The position numbers were made by a program, and so were the translations under genes. The notes beneath the pieces were generated by a model that had not been told where the DNA came from, made no database searches, and saw nothing but the letters and a program-made list of their open reading frames with translations. Shown piece after piece: positions 45,622-54,829 of a DNA stretch of 64,000 bases. Source of the DNA: Corynebacterium doosanense CAU 212 = DSM 45436. GTDB lineage: Bacteria > Actinomycetota > Actinomycetes > Mycobacteriales > Mycobacteriaceae. How positions within the stretch are numbered: position 1 is the first letter of the stretch; every line of letters begins with the position of its first letter. The stretch covers positions 2,418,001 to 2,482,000 of the forward strand of contig NZ_CP006764.1 of the NCBI RefSeq assembly GCF_000767055.1, read 5' to 3'.

Positions 45622-47223
45622 CTAGTTCTGGATCATGATCCCGGCTCCCGGTCCGAGCGGGATATCGACGTAGAACCACAGTGCCAGAAGAACCACCCAG
45701 GCGGTCCAGAAGGGGATGACGAAGGGGATCATCCGGCTCATCAGGGTGCCCAGCCCGGCGTGGGGTTCATAGGCGCGGAGCTGGCCGAGGATGACGATCA
45801 TGAAGGGGTTGAGCGGGGTGATCACCTGGGTGGCGGAGTCGCCGACACGGAACGCGGCCTGGACAAAGGCGGGTTCGTAACCCAGCAGTGCGAACATGGG
45901 CACAAACACCGAGGCCATGAGCGTCCACATGCCCGAGCCGGAGATGATGAGCAGGTTGAGCACGGAGGCCAGCACGATGAACGCGAGGATGGCCGGGAAG
46001 CCGGTGAGGCCGATCGCCTCGAGACCCGCCGCACCCTGCACCGCGGTCCACGTGCCGATGCCCGTCCAGGAGAACAGCGCGACGAACTGGCCGAGGATGA
46101 AGGCCAGCACGAGGAATCCGCCCATGTCCTTGATGGCGCCGATCATCATGGTCACCAGATCGCCCATGCCCTTGACCGTGCCCACCAGGTGTCCGTAGAC
46201 GATGCCGGCCACGGCGAAGTAGATGCACACGATGAACACGATGGAGTCCAGGGCCGGAGAGCTGGGGAGGAACCCGCCGCCGTCGTTACGCCACGGCGAA
46301 CCCGCCGGAAGAAGCGCGACCAGCAGCAGCGCCGTCACCACGGCCATGGCGGCCAGGGTGATCCACAGCCCGCGGGTCTCCTCGCGGGTCAGTTCGGCGG
46401 AGAGATCGTCCTCGGCATGCTCCTCGTCCTCATCCTGGGCGACCTTGTCTGTGGTCACTCCCGTGCGCCACAGCCGCGGCTCGAGCACCCGGTCGATGAT
46501 GAACCCGGCGATGAGACCGAGGACGACGGCGCCGGCCACGTTGAAGTAGTAGTTGGACAGGACGTTGACCTCGGTGGCCGCGGTGTCCGGGATCGTCTCC
46601 ATGACCACGTTGGTGATGCCCGCGAAGAGTGCGTCGAGGCTGGTGGGGACCAGCGCGGTGGAGTAACCCGCACCGACGGCGGCGAAACCGCCGAGCAGCC
46701 CCGCCACGGGGTGCCTGCCCGCGGCCTTGAACACCATCGCGGCCAGGGGCGGGATGACCACCCAGGCGGCGTCCGCCATGACCGAGGCGGTCACACCAAC
46801 CACGCCGACGGCGTAGGGCAGCACCCACTTACGCGCGCTGCCGAACAGCTTGCGCACCAGCGCGGCCAGCATGCCGGAGCGCTCGGCGATGCCCACGGCG
46901 AGCATGATGGGCAGGACCGTGACCAGCGGCGGGAAGCCGATGTAGTTCTCGCCCATCGTCGTGGTCAGCCACGTCATGCCCTCGCCGGTGAACAGTCCCC
47001 TGACCGGGGTGGACTCGTCGGAGCCGGGAATCTGGGCGGTGACACCCTGCCAGGACATCACCGTGGAGATCACGCCGGTGAGCAGGAACAGACCGAGGAA
47101 GAGCGTGAAGGGTTCGGGAAGTTTGTTTCCCACCCATTCGATGCCGCCGAGGACGCGGTCGAGGCGGCCGGCGGGCTCCTGCTCGCGGGACTGGTCTGTG
47201 GTGGATGCGACGGTGCTTGCCAT
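45622..47223 (-). CDS. AbgT-family transporter
   Basis: 533 residues with about 12-13 membrane segments. It has the AbgT features GVTASVMADAAWVVIPPLAAMV and the later region SGSGMWTLMASVFVPMFALLG plus VITPLNPFMIVILGQLR. The family moves p-aminobenzoyl-glutamate or related folate breakdown products, and some members export sulfonamides. It is the first gene of a two-gene operon with the M20D hydrolase. GAAAGG precedes the ATG at 47223. Confidence 0.9.
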   Translation of the reverse strand: MASTVASTTDQSREQEPAGRLDRVLGGIEWVGNKLPEPFTLFLGLFLLTGVISTVMSWQGVTAQIPGSDESTPVRGLFTGEGMTWLTTTMGENYIGFPPLVTVLPIMLAVGIAERSGMLAALVRKLFGSARKWVLPYAVGVVGVTASVMADAAWVVIPPLAAMVFKAAGRHPVAGLLGGFAAVGAGYSTALVPTSLDALFAGITNVVMETIPDTAATEVNVLSNYYFNVAGAVVLGLIAGFIIDRVLEPRLWRTGVTTDKVAQDEDEEHAEDDLSAELTREETRGLWITLAAMAVVTALLLVALLPAGSPWRNDGGGFLPSSPALDSIVFIVCIYFAVAGIVYGHLVGTVKGMGDLVTMMIGAIKDMGGFLVLAFILGQFVALFSWTGIGTWTAVQGAAGLEAIGLTGFPAILAFIVLASVLNLLIISGSGMWTLMASVFVPMFALLGYEPAFVQAAFRVGDSATQVITPLNPFMIVILGQLRAYEPHAGLGTLMSRMIPFVIPFWTAWVVLLALWFYVDIPLGPGAGIMIQN

Positions 47224-47310
47224 GTGGGAGGCCCGGAGGCCTTTCGTGGTGTGGCCCGACGGGTCATGCTCGCCGGCGCATGGTTTTCGGAAAAACGTCA
47301 GCCTAGGGCA

Positions 47311-47907
47311 CTAGGACACTGCCGGAGGAGCCGCAGAGCTGGCCCAGTCCAGGCGCACCAGTTCCCGGGCGAGCTCCTGGGCGCCGATATCCACCGCCGC
47401 AGACCAGGTCCGGTAGGCGGATTCATCGGCCCGGTCGCTGACCTGCTTGAGCAGGGTGACGGGGATGTCGAAGGCCGCGCCGATGCGCGCGACCGCGTAA
47501 CCCTCCATGTCCACCAGGTCGGACCGCTCAGCGAGGCGCTCCCGGGTGACGGAGTCGTGGATGAAGGCGTCGCCGGTGGCCAGGCGCGCGGCCGGCAGGT
47601 GGGTGACGGGCAGCAGCTGGCGCATGTTGGGGATCGGGTGGCCGATCATCTCGGAGATGAACTCGTCCGAGAAGTCGTGCTGGAGGACCTCGTGGATCTC
47701 GTAGACGCCCGCCAGGCCGTCGCGAAGCGCGCCCGCGGTGCCCACGTTGACGATGCGTTCGGGCCTTTCGGGGCCCAGATCGGCCAGGTGCGTGGCCAGG
47801 GCGACGGCGGTGTTCATCGTGCCCACGCCGGTGACGAGCACGGTGGCGTCGGCGGGCAGATGAGCGGCTTCTTCGGCGGTGGCGGAGACAAACAGAATAC
47901 GAGGCAT
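47311..47907 (-). CDS. Nucleosidase/PNP-fold protein (MTA/SAH nucleosidase-like)
   Basis: 198 residues of the PNP_UDP_1 fold: VLVTGVGTMNTAVALATHL, RIVNVGTAGALRDGLAG, GDAFIHDS and the catalytic-site stretch LVDMEGYAVARIGAAFDIP, then QVSDRADESA. It would cleave methylthioadenosine or S-adenosylhomocysteine in sulfur recycling, which fits its place beside the cys genes, or act on another purine nucleoside. TAGACT (47915-47920) lies 7 nt before the ATG (leaderless). Confidence 0.82.
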   Translation of the reverse strand: MPRILFVSATAEEAAHLPADATVLVTGVGTMNTAVALATHLADLGPERPERIVNVGTAGALRDGLAGVYEIHEVLQHDFSDEFISEMIGHPIPNMRQLLPVTHLPAARLATGDAFIHDSVTRERLAERSDLVDMEGYAVARIGAAFDIPVTLLKQVSDRADESAYRTWSAAVDIGAQELARELVRLDWASSAAPPAVS

Positions 47908-47949
47908 GAGTCCGAGTCTAGGGACCGGCTGCGGCGGGGGGAACCCCGC

Positions 47950-48894
47950 CTAGCGGGGCACCGGGGCCGGTTCGGGGGCCTCGGGAGCCACCGTCAGGCT
48001 GTGCTCGGCCTCGCTCCGGGCCAGCTCAGCGGCGTTTCGACGCGCCCGCACGGTGCCCAGGGCAGAGAGGCTGACACCGGCCACGAGGATCACAGCGCGC
48101 GCGACCCAGAGCCAGGTGTCGTCGACACCCAGGGAGGACAGCACCTTGGGCAGGTTGAGCAGCACCAGCAGCATGCCCACGATGCCGCCGAGCGCCGCCG
48201 GGTTGATCCGGCTGATCAGCCACGCGGCAATGGGGGCGGCGATCATACCGCCGATGAGCAGCGCGATGACGGCCGAGAGGTTGGCCACCAGGTCCTCCCA
48301 CAGGCCGAGGACAAAACCCAGGGTGGCGGCGAGGGAGACGAGGAACTCCGCGGTGTTGACCGTGCCCACGATCCGGCGCGGCTCGCTGCGCCCGAGGGTC
48401 ATGAGGGTCGAGGTGGTCACCGGGCCCCAGCCGCCGCCACCGGTCGCGTCGACGAAGCCGCCGCCGAGGCCGAGGATCCCGAGGAAGGCCGCGGAGTGCG
48501 GGCGGGCCGAGTAGTTGCGTTTCACGCGTCCGCGGGAGAACCGCAGCACCAGGTTGATGCCGATGGCCGCGAGGATGATGCCCATGATGGGTTTGGCCGC
48601 CTCGGTGGACAGTGAGGACAGCAGGGTCGCGCCGAGAAACGCGCCGACCGCGCCGGGCAGGCCGATCTTCAGCACCACCTTCCAGTCCACGTTGCCGAAG
48701 CGCCAGTGGCTGATGCCGGAGGCGAGGGTCGTGCCCACCTCCGCGGTGTGCACGACGGCGGACGCGGCCGCCGGGGAGAGCGCCGCGAGGGTGACCAGGA
48801 TGGTGGTGGAGGTGACGCCGAATCCCATGCCCAGGCCGCCGTCGACGAGCTGCGCGGCAAAACCAGCGATGGCGATAAAAATCAGTGTTCTCAT
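47950..48894 (-). CDS. cysZ: TauE/SafE-type sulfate permease CysZ
   Basis: 314 residues with about eight to nine membrane spans in two halves: GFAAQLVDGGLGMGFGVTST in the first, LGLGGGFVDATGGGGWGPVT in the second, the two inverted TauE motifs. Last gene of the assimilatory sulfate cluster, where in C. glutamicum the same-placed gene is needed for sulfate uptake. The ATG at 48894 overlaps cysY (ATGA). Cytoplasmic tail is acidic and proline-rich. Confidence 0.92.
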   Translation of the reverse strand: MRTLIFIAIAGFAAQLVDGGLGMGFGVTSTTILVTLAALSPAAASAVVHTAEVGTTLASGISHWRFGNVDWKVVLKIGLPGAVGAFLGATLLSSLSTEAAKPIMGIILAAIGINLVLRFSRGRVKRNYSARPHSAAFLGILGLGGGFVDATGGGGWGPVTTSTLMTLGRSEPRRIVGTVNTAEFLVSLAATLGFVLGLWEDLVANLSAVIALLIGGMIAAPIAAWLISRINPAALGGIVGMLLVLLNLPKVLSSLGVDDTWLWVARAVILVAGVSLSALGTVRARRNAAELARSEAEHSLTVAPEAPEPAPVPR

Positions 48895-49535
48895 GAGGAA
48901 ACTGCCTGTCGGTATCGGGAGGAGACCACCGGGGCCAGGGCGGCCGTCAGTGGGGCGGAGATGGTCGAGCTCTCATTCAGCTGTGCGCGGGCCTTGTCCA
49001 GCAGCAGTCCGTCGGTGACAAAAAGGGGCATGACATGCACGCTCCGGTCACCGAGCTGCCCGAGGCCGTGTCCTTCCCCGGTGGCGGGGATGACCTCGAC
49101 GCTTCGCCCGGTGATCCGGGCGAGCGTGTCCTGCAACGTGGTGTAGTCGGCCCGCGCCTGTATTCGCGAGGACCCGACCGGGTACAGGGCCAGGTCTTTC
49201 CCTTCCGGTACGCCCCGGGCCAGCAGTTCCGCGATTTCCGGTCCCACTCCGAGGGTGTCGGCGAGAACCAGTTCGCAGCCGGTCTCCTCCTGCGCGGCCG
49301 CCACCTCGGCGGGCACGTCCGCCCGCGCGTGATAGCCGGAGCTGAACAGCAGGGGCACGACCACGGCACGGTCGTATCGCTTCGCGACGGCCGTGAGAGT
49401 GTGTTCGCTGAAGTCCAGGTGGGCGTCGACCACCTCACAGCCCAGCTCCCCCGCCACCGCGCGCACGAGGGCGTCGATGCCCGCTTGCGCGTCGGCGTGC
49501 CGCGAACCATGCGACAACAGGATGAGGGGGAGCAT
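48891..49535 (-). CDS. cysY: Sirohydrochlorin ferrochelatase-like protein CysY
   Basis: 214 residues of the CbiX/SirB chelatase type, inserting iron into sirohydrochlorin to make siroheme for the sulfite reductase CysI. It opens with LILLSHGSRHADAQAG (metal-binding His), has VVVPLLFSSGYHARADVP (second His) and later VHVMPLFVTDGLLLDKA, a repeat of the first half. It overlaps cysZ and lies 9 bp behind cysN, so it belongs to the same transcript. Confidence 0.9.
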   Translation of the reverse strand: MLPLILLSHGSRHADAQAGIDALVRAVAGELGCEVVDAHLDFSEHTLTAVAKRYDRAVVVPLLFSSGYHARADVPAEVAAAQEETGCELVLADTLGVGPEIAELLARGVPEGKDLALYPVGSSRIQARADYTTLQDTLARITGRSVEVIPATGEGHGLGQLGDRSVHVMPLFVTDGLLLDKARAQLNESSTISAPLTAALAPVVSSRYRQAVSS

Positions 49536-49543
49536 GATGGTGC

Positions 49544-50839
49544 CTACCTCAGCCGCGTTCCCACAAATCCCGCGGCAAGGGTGTTGCCGGAGGACTTGTC
49601 GATGACGAGCAGGTTGCCCACGGCGCCCCGAGCCGCGTACTCCTCGACGGGAAGCTCCCGCGCCACCTCGACGGTGATGTGGGCGATCTCGTTGAGGGAG
49701 ACGTTCTCCGGGTCCTCGTTGTCGCCGGCGGGCGAGTCGAGGTCGAGGATGCGGTCGACGGAGGCGATGCGGCCGCGCTCCAGGGCGGAGCCGTAACGCA
49801 CCTTGACCTGCTGGCCAGGCTTGAGCACAGTGTCGGTCAGTGCCACCACCGTGGCGGCGAAGGACCGCACCGGCTCGGGGCTCGACCCCGCGGCGAGCAG
49901 GTCGCCGCGCACGAGGTCGATGTCATCGGCCAGGCGCAGCGTGACGGAGTCGCCCGTCCCGGCGGTCTGCACGGCGGCGAGGCCGTCTGCGGTGTCGATG
50001 TGTGTGACGGTGGTGGTGCGCCCGCCCGGCACGGTGACCTCGTCGCCCACGGAGATGGAACCGGCGTTGACCTGCCCGGAGTAACCGCGATAGTCGGTGG
50101 CGTGCTCGCGGATGACGTACTGGATGGGGAAACGGAAGTCGAGTTCCCCGGCGCGCCCGCCGCCGACGGGGAGGGTCTCCAGGATGCCCAGCACGGTGGG
50201 GCCGGAGTACCAGGGCATGTGCTCGCTCGCCTCAACCACGTTGTCGCCCCGCAGCGCCGAGATGGGCACGACGAAGGAGTCGGAGACACCCAGCTCCTCC
50301 GCCTTGGCCAGGAACGTCTGCTCGATCTCGCGGAAGGTGTCCTCGGAGTAGTCCACCAGGTCGATCTTGTTCACCCCGAGGATGACGGTGCGCACGCCGA
50401 GCAGCGACGCGATGGTGAGGTGACGGATGGTCTGTTCGACGACTCCGTGGCGGGCGTCGACAAGCAGAACCACCACCTGGGACGTGGACATGCCCGTGAC
50501 CGTGTTGCGGGTGTACTGCACGTGGCCCGGGGTGTCCGCGAGGATGAAGGCGCGGGCGTCGGTGGCGAAGTAGCGGTAGGCCACGTCGATGGTGATGCCC
50601 TGCTCACGCTCGGCACGCAGGCCGTCGACCAGCAGGGAGAGGTCGAGGCCGTCGAAGCCGCGGTCGGCGGAGGACTGCTCCACCGAGGCGAGGGTGTCGG
50701 CGAGGACGCTCCTGGTGTCGTGCAGCAGGCGGCCGACGAAAGTGGACTTGCCGTCGTCGACGGAGCCAGCGGTGCACAGTCGCAGGGTCTCGCGGTCGGC
50801 GATGATCTGGCTGGCGGTCTCTATGGTCGGGGCACTCAT
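49544..50839 (-). CDS. cysN: Sulfate adenylyltransferase subunit 1 (GTPase) CysN
   Basis: Activates sulfate to APS together with CysD, driven by GTP hydrolysis. 431 residues of translation-factor GTPase fold: G1 AGSVDDGKSTFVGRLLHDT, G3 DTPGHVQYTRN, G4 VNKIDLVDY, then two beta-barrel domains. Overlaps cysD by ATGA. There is no fused APS kinase domain, in line with reduction at the APS level by CysH here. Confidence 0.95.
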   Translation of the reverse strand: MSAPTIETASQIIADRETLRLCTAGSVDDGKSTFVGRLLHDTRSVLADTLASVEQSSADRGFDGLDLSLLVDGLRAEREQGITIDVAYRYFATDARAFILADTPGHVQYTRNTVTGMSTSQVVVLLVDARHGVVEQTIRHLTIASLLGVRTVILGVNKIDLVDYSEDTFREIEQTFLAKAEELGVSDSFVVPISALRGDNVVEASEHMPWYSGPTVLGILETLPVGGGRAGELDFRFPIQYVIREHATDYRGYSGQVNAGSISVGDEVTVPGGRTTTVTHIDTADGLAAVQTAGTGDSVTLRLADDIDLVRGDLLAAGSSPEPVRSFAATVVALTDTVLKPGQQVKVRYGSALERGRIASVDRILDLDSPAGDNEDPENVSLNEIAHITVEVARELPVEEYAARGAVGNLLVIDKSSGNTLAAGFVGTRLR

Positions 50840-51744
50840 CAGAAGTAGCCCTCCTTCTTGCGGTCTTCCATGGCGGACTCGGACAGGCGGTCGTCGGCAC
50901 GGGTGGCGCCGCGCTCGGTGAGGGTGGAGGTGGCGATCTCGGAGAGCACCTCGTCGATGGTGGTGGCGTCGGAGTCGACGGCACCGGTGCAGCTCATGTC
51001 ACCGACGGTGCGGTAACGCACCCGGCGGGTCTGCAGCTGCTCGCCCTTCTTCGGCCCACCCCACTCGCCGGGGGTCAGCCACATGCCGCCGCGGTCGAAC
51101 ACCTCGCGGTCGTGGGCGAAGTAGATGCTGGGCAGCTCGATCTCCCGCGCGCCGATGTACTCCCAGACGTCCGCCTCCGTCCAGTTGGAGATGGGGAAGA
51201 CCCGGATGTTCTCGCCGGGGAGCTTCTCGCCGTTGTAGAGGCTCCACAGTTCGGGGCGCTGGCGGCGTGGATCCCAGCCGCCGAAGGAGTCACGCACGGA
51301 GAAGACCCGCTCCTTGGCCCGGGCGCGCTCCTCGTCGCGGCGCGCGCCGCCGAGGACGGCGTCGTAGCCGCGCTCGGCGATGGTCTCCACGAGCGGCACG
51401 GTCTGCAGCGGGTTGCGGGTGCCGTCCGGGCGCTCGGTGAGCTCGCCGCGGTCGATCCAGTCCTGCACCTTGGCCACGTGCAGGCGCGCGCCGGTCTTCT
51501 CCACGAGGCGGTCGCGGAACTCGATGACCTCGGGGAAGTTGTGCCCGGTGTCGATGTGCACGAGTTCGAAGGGCACGGCAGCGGGCTGGAAGGCCCGGCG
51601 CGCCAGCTCGAACACGACACAGGAGTCCTTGCCGCTGGAGAACAGCAGCCCGACCTTGTCGAACTGCCCGGCGACCTCGCGCAGGATGTGGATGGATTCG
51701 TTCTCCAGGTCCCGCAGGTGCGGGGAAAGAGTGTTGTCAGTCAC
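50839..51744 (-). CDS. cysD: Sulfate adenylyltransferase subunit 2 CysD
   Basis: The catalytic ATP-sulfurylase subunit, 301 residues, PP-loop fold: LLFSSGKDSCVVFELARRAF holds the ATP-binding SGGxDS-like loop. VHIDTGHNFPEVIEFRDRLV and DRGGMWLTPGEWGGPKK follow, and the family end is MEDRKKEGYF. The GTG at 51744 overlaps nothing but lies 12 bp behind cysH. Forms the CysDN complex with the overlapping cysN. Confidence 0.95.
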   Translation of the reverse strand: MTDNTLSPHLRDLENESIHILREVAGQFDKVGLLFSSGKDSCVVFELARRAFQPAAVPFELVHIDTGHNFPEVIEFRDRLVEKTGARLHVAKVQDWIDRGELTERPDGTRNPLQTVPLVETIAERGYDAVLGGARRDEERARAKERVFSVRDSFGGWDPRRQRPELWSLYNGEKLPGENIRVFPISNWTEADVWEYIGAREIELPSIYFAHDREVFDRGGMWLTPGEWGGPKKGEQLQTRRVRYRTVGDMSCTGAVDSDATTIDEVLSEIATSTLTERGATRADDRLSESAMEDRKKEGYF

Positions 51745-51756
51745 AGTGAATAGTCC

Positions 51757-52551
51757 TTAATCGGTGTGCAGTCCGCACTCGGTCTTTGCGGACCCGGCCC
51801 AGCGCCCCGCGCGGGGGTCCTCGCCGGCGGCCACGGGCAGGGTGCAGGTGGCACACCCGATGGAGGGGTAACCCTGCAGCGTCAGGGGGTGGACGATGAG
51901 GTCGCGCTCGCGGATGAATGCATCCGTCTCCTCGAGCGACCAGGTGATGATCGGCGAGATCTTCAGCCGGCCCGTCTTGTTCAGCGACAGCGCGGGGGCC
52001 TCGGCACGGGTGGGGCCGTCGTCGCGACGCAATCCGTCAATCATGGCCACGTACGGGCTGAGGTGGCGCTGCAGCGGCTCGACCTTGCGCATCCGGCAGC
52101 ACGCCGTGGGATTGCGGCGGTAGAGGTCCTTGCCGTACACGGAGTCCTGCTCGGCACGGCTGAGCACCGCGTGGGTGCGGATCAGGCGCGAGGAGGGATA
52201 ACGCTTCTCGACGGCGTCCGCCACCTCAATCGTCTCGTCGAAGTGGTACTCGGTGTCGAGAAAAAGCAGGTCAGTGCCCGGGAGGTGCTCCTGCGCCAGC
52301 TCGGCCAGCACGGTGTTCTCCATGCTCATGGTGATCACCGTGGGTCCGTGGACATGCTCTCTGGTCCACTCAAAAATGGTCGCCGCGTCGGCGTGGTAGA
52401 GCTCGTCGGCGTAGCGCTCCACCAGATTCTCGTTGCGGGCGCGATCCTCGTCGCTCAGTGGTGCGGCGCTGTTCGGACCCTCCGGGCTGATGTCCGGGTC
52501 GCGGTACTGGCGGCTTCCGCCGCCCGACAGCAGATTGATGCTTGTCGTCAT
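51757..52551 (-). CDS. cysH: Adenylylsulfate (APS) reductase CysH
   Basis: Reduces APS to sulfite. 264 residues; PP-loop-like TVITMSMENTVLAELAQEH, LLFLDTEYHFDET, and the four iron-sulfur Cys: the pair in TACCRMRKVEP and the CATC motif in GCATCTLPVAAGEDPRAGRW. Presence of both CC and CxxC marks the APS type rather than the PAPS type. The catalytic Cys lies in the C-terminal KTECGLHTD. AGGAG precedes the ATG. Confidence 0.95.
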   Translation of the reverse strand: MTTSINLLSGGGSRQYRDPDISPEGPNSAAPLSDEDRARNENLVERYADELYHADAATIFEWTREHVHGPTVITMSMENTVLAELAQEHLPGTDLLFLDTEYHFDETIEVADAVEKRYPSSRLIRTHAVLSRAEQDSVYGKDLYRRNPTACCRMRKVEPLQRHLSPYVAMIDGLRRDDGPTRAEAPALSLNKTGRLKISPIITWSLEETDAFIRERDLIVHPLTLQGYPSIGCATCTLPVAAGEDPRAGRWAGSAKTECGLHTD

Positions 52552-52856
52552 GTGTTCTCCTCTTTTCTGTCCGAGACCTCTTTTGTATCCGAGACAGTGT
52601 CCCCCTGCGAGGCGAGCCCCGCAGTGTGTCCGTGTTTTTCCAGGGACCGGCGCAGGGCCTCCTCGGTGGAGGGGGCCTGGGGGTGCTCCTGGGTGAAGTC
52701 GTCCTGCCCGTGGAACATCACGGAAAACACCCGCCGGCACTCCTGGCAGCTCCAGGCGAAGTCGCCCTCCTCGTCGGGAAAGAGCGCCATGCCACCGCAG
52801 TACGGGCAGTGGGTGGGGTGGTTGCGGTTGGGGTTCGGTTCCCGCCGGAAGGCCAT
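52548..52856 (-). CDS. cysX: Small four-Cys protein CysX
   Basis: 102 residues with a zinc-ribbon or small ferredoxin-like site, CPYCGG near residue 17 and CQECRRVF near residue 37. In C. glutamicum the gene at the same place is called cysX and is thought to carry electrons to the sulfite or APS reductase. The C-terminal part is polar. It overlaps cysH by 4 nt and shares one base with cysI, so it is tightly embedded. Confidence 0.88.
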   Translation of the reverse strand: MAFRREPNPNRNHPTHCPYCGGMALFPDEEGDFAWSCQECRRVFSVMFHGQDDFTQEHPQAPSTEEALRRSLEKHGHTAGLASQGDTVSDTKEVSDRKEENT

Positions 52857-54529
52857 TACTGGAGGTCCTCTTCGTCAGCACGCAGCAGCCAGTCGCGGAA
52901 GATCTCGCCGTCGGCGCGTTTGTCCTGGTAGTTGCCCACGACCCGGACCACGTAGTCGGTGAGCTCCGAGGACAGCACCTTGTGCCCGCGCAGCTTGCGG
53001 CCGAAGTTCGCGCCCTCGCCGACGGTGCCGCCGAGGTGCACCTGGAAACCCTCGACGTAGTTGCCGTCGGCATCCGACACCGCCTGGCCCTTGAGCCCGA
53101 TGTCGGAGACCTGGGTGCGGGCGCAGGCGTTGGGGCAGCCGTTGAGGGAGATGGTGATGGGCGAGTCCAGGTCGCCGAAGCGCTCCTCCAGCTCGTCGGC
53201 CAGCTCGATGGCCCGGGACTTGGTGGTCACGTGCGCCAGCTTGCAGAACTCCAGGCCGGTGCACGACAGCAGCCCGCGGCGGAACTCACTGGGTTTGGTG
53301 TACAGGCCCAGGGCGTCGAGCTCGGCGCTGAACGGCTCGATCTGCTCCTGCTCCAGGTCGAGGAACAGCACCTCCTTGAAGGGGGTGTGGCGGATGCGGG
53401 TGACGCCGTACTTCTCCGCGATCTCGGCCACGGCGATGAGCTGCTCCCCGGACATGTGGCCCAGGGTGGGTTTGACGCCGAGGTAGAACCGGCCGTCGTT
53501 CTGCTCGTGCACGCCGATGTGGTCGCGGTCGATGAGGTTCGGGGCGGGATCGGGGCCGTCGGGAAGCGCGAAGCCGAGGTACTCGTCCTGGAGGACCTGC
53601 CGGAACTTCTCCGGCCCCCACTGCGCCACGAGGAATTTCAGGCGGGCGCGGTTGCGCAGGCGCCGGAACCCGTAGTCGCGGAAGATGCCCACCACGCCGG
53701 CCCAGACCTCGGGGATCTGCTCGAGGGTGACAAAGACGCCGAGGGAGCGGGCGAGCATGGGGTTGGTGGACAGGCCGCCGCCGACAAACACCTGGAAACC
53801 CGGGCCCAGCTCCGGGTGCACCACCCCCTGGAACGCCAGGTCCTGGATCTCGTGGGTGACGTCCTGGCGGGCGTTGCCGGAGATGGAGGTCTTGAACTTG
53901 CGCGGGAGGTTCTGGAACTCGTCGCGCGGGAGGTAGTCGTTCTTGATCACGTCGATGGCGGGCTGGCCGTCGATGATCTCGTCGGCGGCCACGCCCGCGA
54001 CCGGGGAACCGAGGATGACACGCGGCACGTCGCCGCAGGCGTCCAGGGTGTCCAGGCCGACGGTGGCGAGTTTGTCCCAGATGGCCGGGGCATCCTCAAT
54101 GCGCACCCAGTGCAGCTGGATGTTCTCGCGGTCGGTGAAGTCGACGGTGGAGCGGGCGTAGTCGCGGCTGATCTCGCCGACCACCCGGGCGCGCTCGGGC
54201 GAGGACTGTCCGCCGTCGAATCGGATGCGCATCATGAAGTACTCGTCGTGCAGCTCCGAGTTGTCCTTGCCCGTGTGTTCGCCGCCGAGGTTCTGTTTGC
54301 GCTGGGTGTACATGCCCACGAACTTCATGCGCGGGTAGAGATCGTCGGGAGCGATGGAGGAGAAACCCTCCTTCGAATACGTGTCGATGACCCGCTGCTT
54401 CACCGCGATGCCCGGATCCTCCTGCTTGACCTGCTCATCGTGGTTGAGCGGTGCCAGGCCGTCGACCTTCCACTGCCCCTCCGGTTTGGGGGCGCGGGCA
54501 GGCCTGGGCTTGGTGGTTGTGCTCGTCAT
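52856..54529 (-). CDS. cysI: Sulfite reductase (ferredoxin-type) CysI
   Basis: Six-electron reduction of sulfite to sulfide using siroheme and a 4Fe-4S cluster. 557 residues; cluster ligands are SCTGLEFCKLA and NGCPNACARTQVSD (Cx5C and Cx3C). HWVRIEDAPAIWDKL and RVILGSPVAGVAADE are substrate and siroheme parts. The ATG at 54529 has AAGGAG upstream and a TAGATT -10 box (54572-54577); a longer in-frame start is not supported. First gene of the cys operon. Confidence 0.95.
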   Translation of the reverse strand: MTSTTTKPRPARAPKPEGQWKVDGLAPLNHDEQVKQEDPGIAVKQRVIDTYSKEGFSSIAPDDLYPRMKFVGMYTQRKQNLGGEHTGKDNSELHDEYFMMRIRFDGGQSSPERARVVGEISRDYARSTVDFTDRENIQLHWVRIEDAPAIWDKLATVGLDTLDACGDVPRVILGSPVAGVAADEIIDGQPAIDVIKNDYLPRDEFQNLPRKFKTSISGNARQDVTHEIQDLAFQGVVHPELGPGFQVFVGGGLSTNPMLARSLGVFVTLEQIPEVWAGVVGIFRDYGFRRLRNRARLKFLVAQWGPEKFRQVLQDEYLGFALPDGPDPAPNLIDRDHIGVHEQNDGRFYLGVKPTLGHMSGEQLIAVAEIAEKYGVTRIRHTPFKEVLFLDLEQEQIEPFSAELDALGLYTKPSEFRRGLLSCTGLEFCKLAHVTTKSRAIELADELEERFGDLDSPITISLNGCPNACARTQVSDIGLKGQAVSDADGNYVEGFQVHLGGTVGEGANFGRKLRGHKVLSSELTDYVVRVVGNYQDKRADGEIFRDWLLRADEEDLQ

Positions 54530-54781
54530 GAACAGACAGCTCCTTGCAGTGGCGGTAATTCCTAGGCCCACAATCTAACGTACCGCTCAGTCTATGTCGC
54601 CCCCCACAGTCGGACGGGTCACCCCGCCCGGGTGGAGACGACCGGGGAATACGGTCGCTGCCTGGCGTTTCCGCCGGTTGTGCGCGGGTGAATAAAACGT
54701 TCCCGGTACGGCCCCGGGCGGCGGAGGGTGAATAATAATCGTCGATTAGCATGCGTGATACGGACAGAGCGCTACGATATC

Positions 54782-54797
54782 TAGACAGCACAGTCTA
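54782..54797. promoter_or_regulatory. McbR-type operator (TAGAC-N6-GTCTA) in the cysI/fpr gap
   Basis: Perfect TAGAC (54782-54786), six bases, GTCTA (54793-54797), the known operator of the sulfur-metabolism repressor McbR of C. glutamicum. It lies 33 bp upstream of the mini-Fpr gene; a half-site (TAGACTGAG on the minus strand) also stands near 54590 by the cysI promoter. The rest of the 300-bp gap has no further gene. Confidence 0.85.
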
Positions 54798-54829
54798 TTA
54801 ATCCGAGCAGAGAGGGCGGGGACGACACC

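Noticed and set aside
45538-48615. A plus-strand open frame of 1025 residues opposite abgT and cysZ
   Set aside because: The opposite strand holds clear membrane proteins with conserved motifs; the long frame is His/Glu/Gly-rich shadow typical of high-GC DNA.
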